From NCBI GenBank assembly GCA_946811185.2, contig OX328096.1, forward strand, positions 44,344,252-44,408,251: a DNA stretch of 64,000 bases, given 5' to 3'. The DNA is from Hippopus hippopus (lineage: Eukaryota > Mollusca > Bivalvia > Cardiida > Cardiidae). Shown piece by piece: positions 63,666 to 64,000 of this stretch (the first letter of the stretch is position 1; the number at the start of each line of letters is the position of its first letter). Position numbers and translations under genes: made by a program. Under the pieces are notes generated by a model. That model was not told the DNA's origin. It did not search any database and was given only the letters and a program-made list of their open reading frames with translations.

Positions 63666-63907
63666 ACCGTAAACTTTTGATGCAACACTATCATGATCCA
63701 ATACATAGTCGACAACAGTATGGAGTTCAAATGATCCCGTGAAATAAAGATCGCGTTTTCAAGGCTGACTGGGTCAAAATATCCCGAAAATACCTGACAG
63801 TGAGAATTAGACTGCACGTTCTGTTTATGAAGAACTTTATCGGTTTATACGTCCTGTACATAGTCAGTTACAACCAAAATAATTTCAATATGTCCCAAGT
63901 GATACAA

Positions 63908-63930
63908 CACTCTCTCTCTCTCTGACAAAT
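63908..63930 (+). repeat. Short CT run
   Basis: CACTCTCTCTCTCTCTGACA; a second CT-rich patch occurs near 63972-63987. Confidence 0.7.
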
Positions 63931-64000
63931 ATATTTAAATGATACATATTTAACAAATTGCAAGTACCGCCCTCTCTGTCTCTCTCATTTATGTGTATCT

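Noticed and set aside
63790..63850. MITE-A fragment (TTAGACTGCACGTTCTGT)
   Set aside because: A single short match without the second arm; could be chance.

Overview
This window looks like non-coding, repeat-saturated animal DNA. I find no intact protein-coding gene: none of the longer open frames (longest 181 codons) has a convincing domain, conserved start context or exon structure. The longest frame is an artefact of a 36-bp tandem repeat whose period is a multiple of three. The only protein-like traces are two decayed fragments of non-LTR retrotransposons: an RNase H tail near 12.1-12.4 kb and a reverse-transcriptase piece with a 3' tail near 30.5-30.8 kb. A bivalve mollusc, probably a heterodont clam or mussel, fits best. 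The grounds are the tRNA-derived SINE with its GTCGCCGTGATAT-type 3' domain, the AAGAGCACC...TGCGGGTGCCAACGCTCGGC repeat, and the GCCTGCGCAGTCCGCGCAGG palindromic elements, all of which I associate with bivalve genomes from memory. The species is not determined.

Most identifiable sequence belongs to a few families of short, hairpin-forming elements of MITE type. Family A (about 210 bp) and family B (about 230 bp) both end in TTAA and start CCCTT or CYCTTTACC, as piggyBac-like non-autonomous elements do. Each has a long, nearly perfect internal palindrome. Family C (about 265 bp, ends TGAGCCATGCTCTG) and family D (about 265 bp, ends GGCCTGCAACACGCG) share a second kind of palindrome (CAGCCTGCGCAGTCCGCGCAGG). 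Family E (150-230 bp) has a palindrome built on CTGATTGGCTAAACC. Strand for A-E is relative to a reference copy of each family.

Layout. 0-7 kb: A/B/C copies, an approximately 1.1-kb inverted duplication (3.3-4.4 kb) and a complete SINE with target-site duplication (4.49-4.75 kb). 7-16 kb: half of an AAGAGCACC element with a tandem duplication, a D copy inside a 131-bp exact inverted repeat, RNase H remnant, tandem C copies, three abutting B copies, and an E hairpin. 16-28 kb: sparse repeats, a (GA)30 run and a hairpin with 41-bp arms. 28.2-29.6 kb: a 36-bp minisatellite. 30-41 kb: LINE remnant, (CT)n and (AG)n runs joined to MITE copies, an unusual double hairpin at 36.87-37.01 kb, and a nest of C-in-C plus a TA-flanked DNA transposon at 40.8-42.1 kb. 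42-51 kb: A and C copies, an A-related element with about 60-bp terminal repeats, a second minisatellite (46.55-47.23 kb), a poly-G junction and a full AAGAGCACC foldback element. 51-64 kb: more A/B/E copies and long stretches without recognisable elements.

The main result is how these elements behave rather than any gene. They insert into each other's TTAA ends and into each other, break repeatedly at the centres of their palindromes, carry matched substitutions in both arms, and seed microsatellites and fresh inverted duplications. No transposase is present here, so any mobilising enzyme must be encoded elsewhere.
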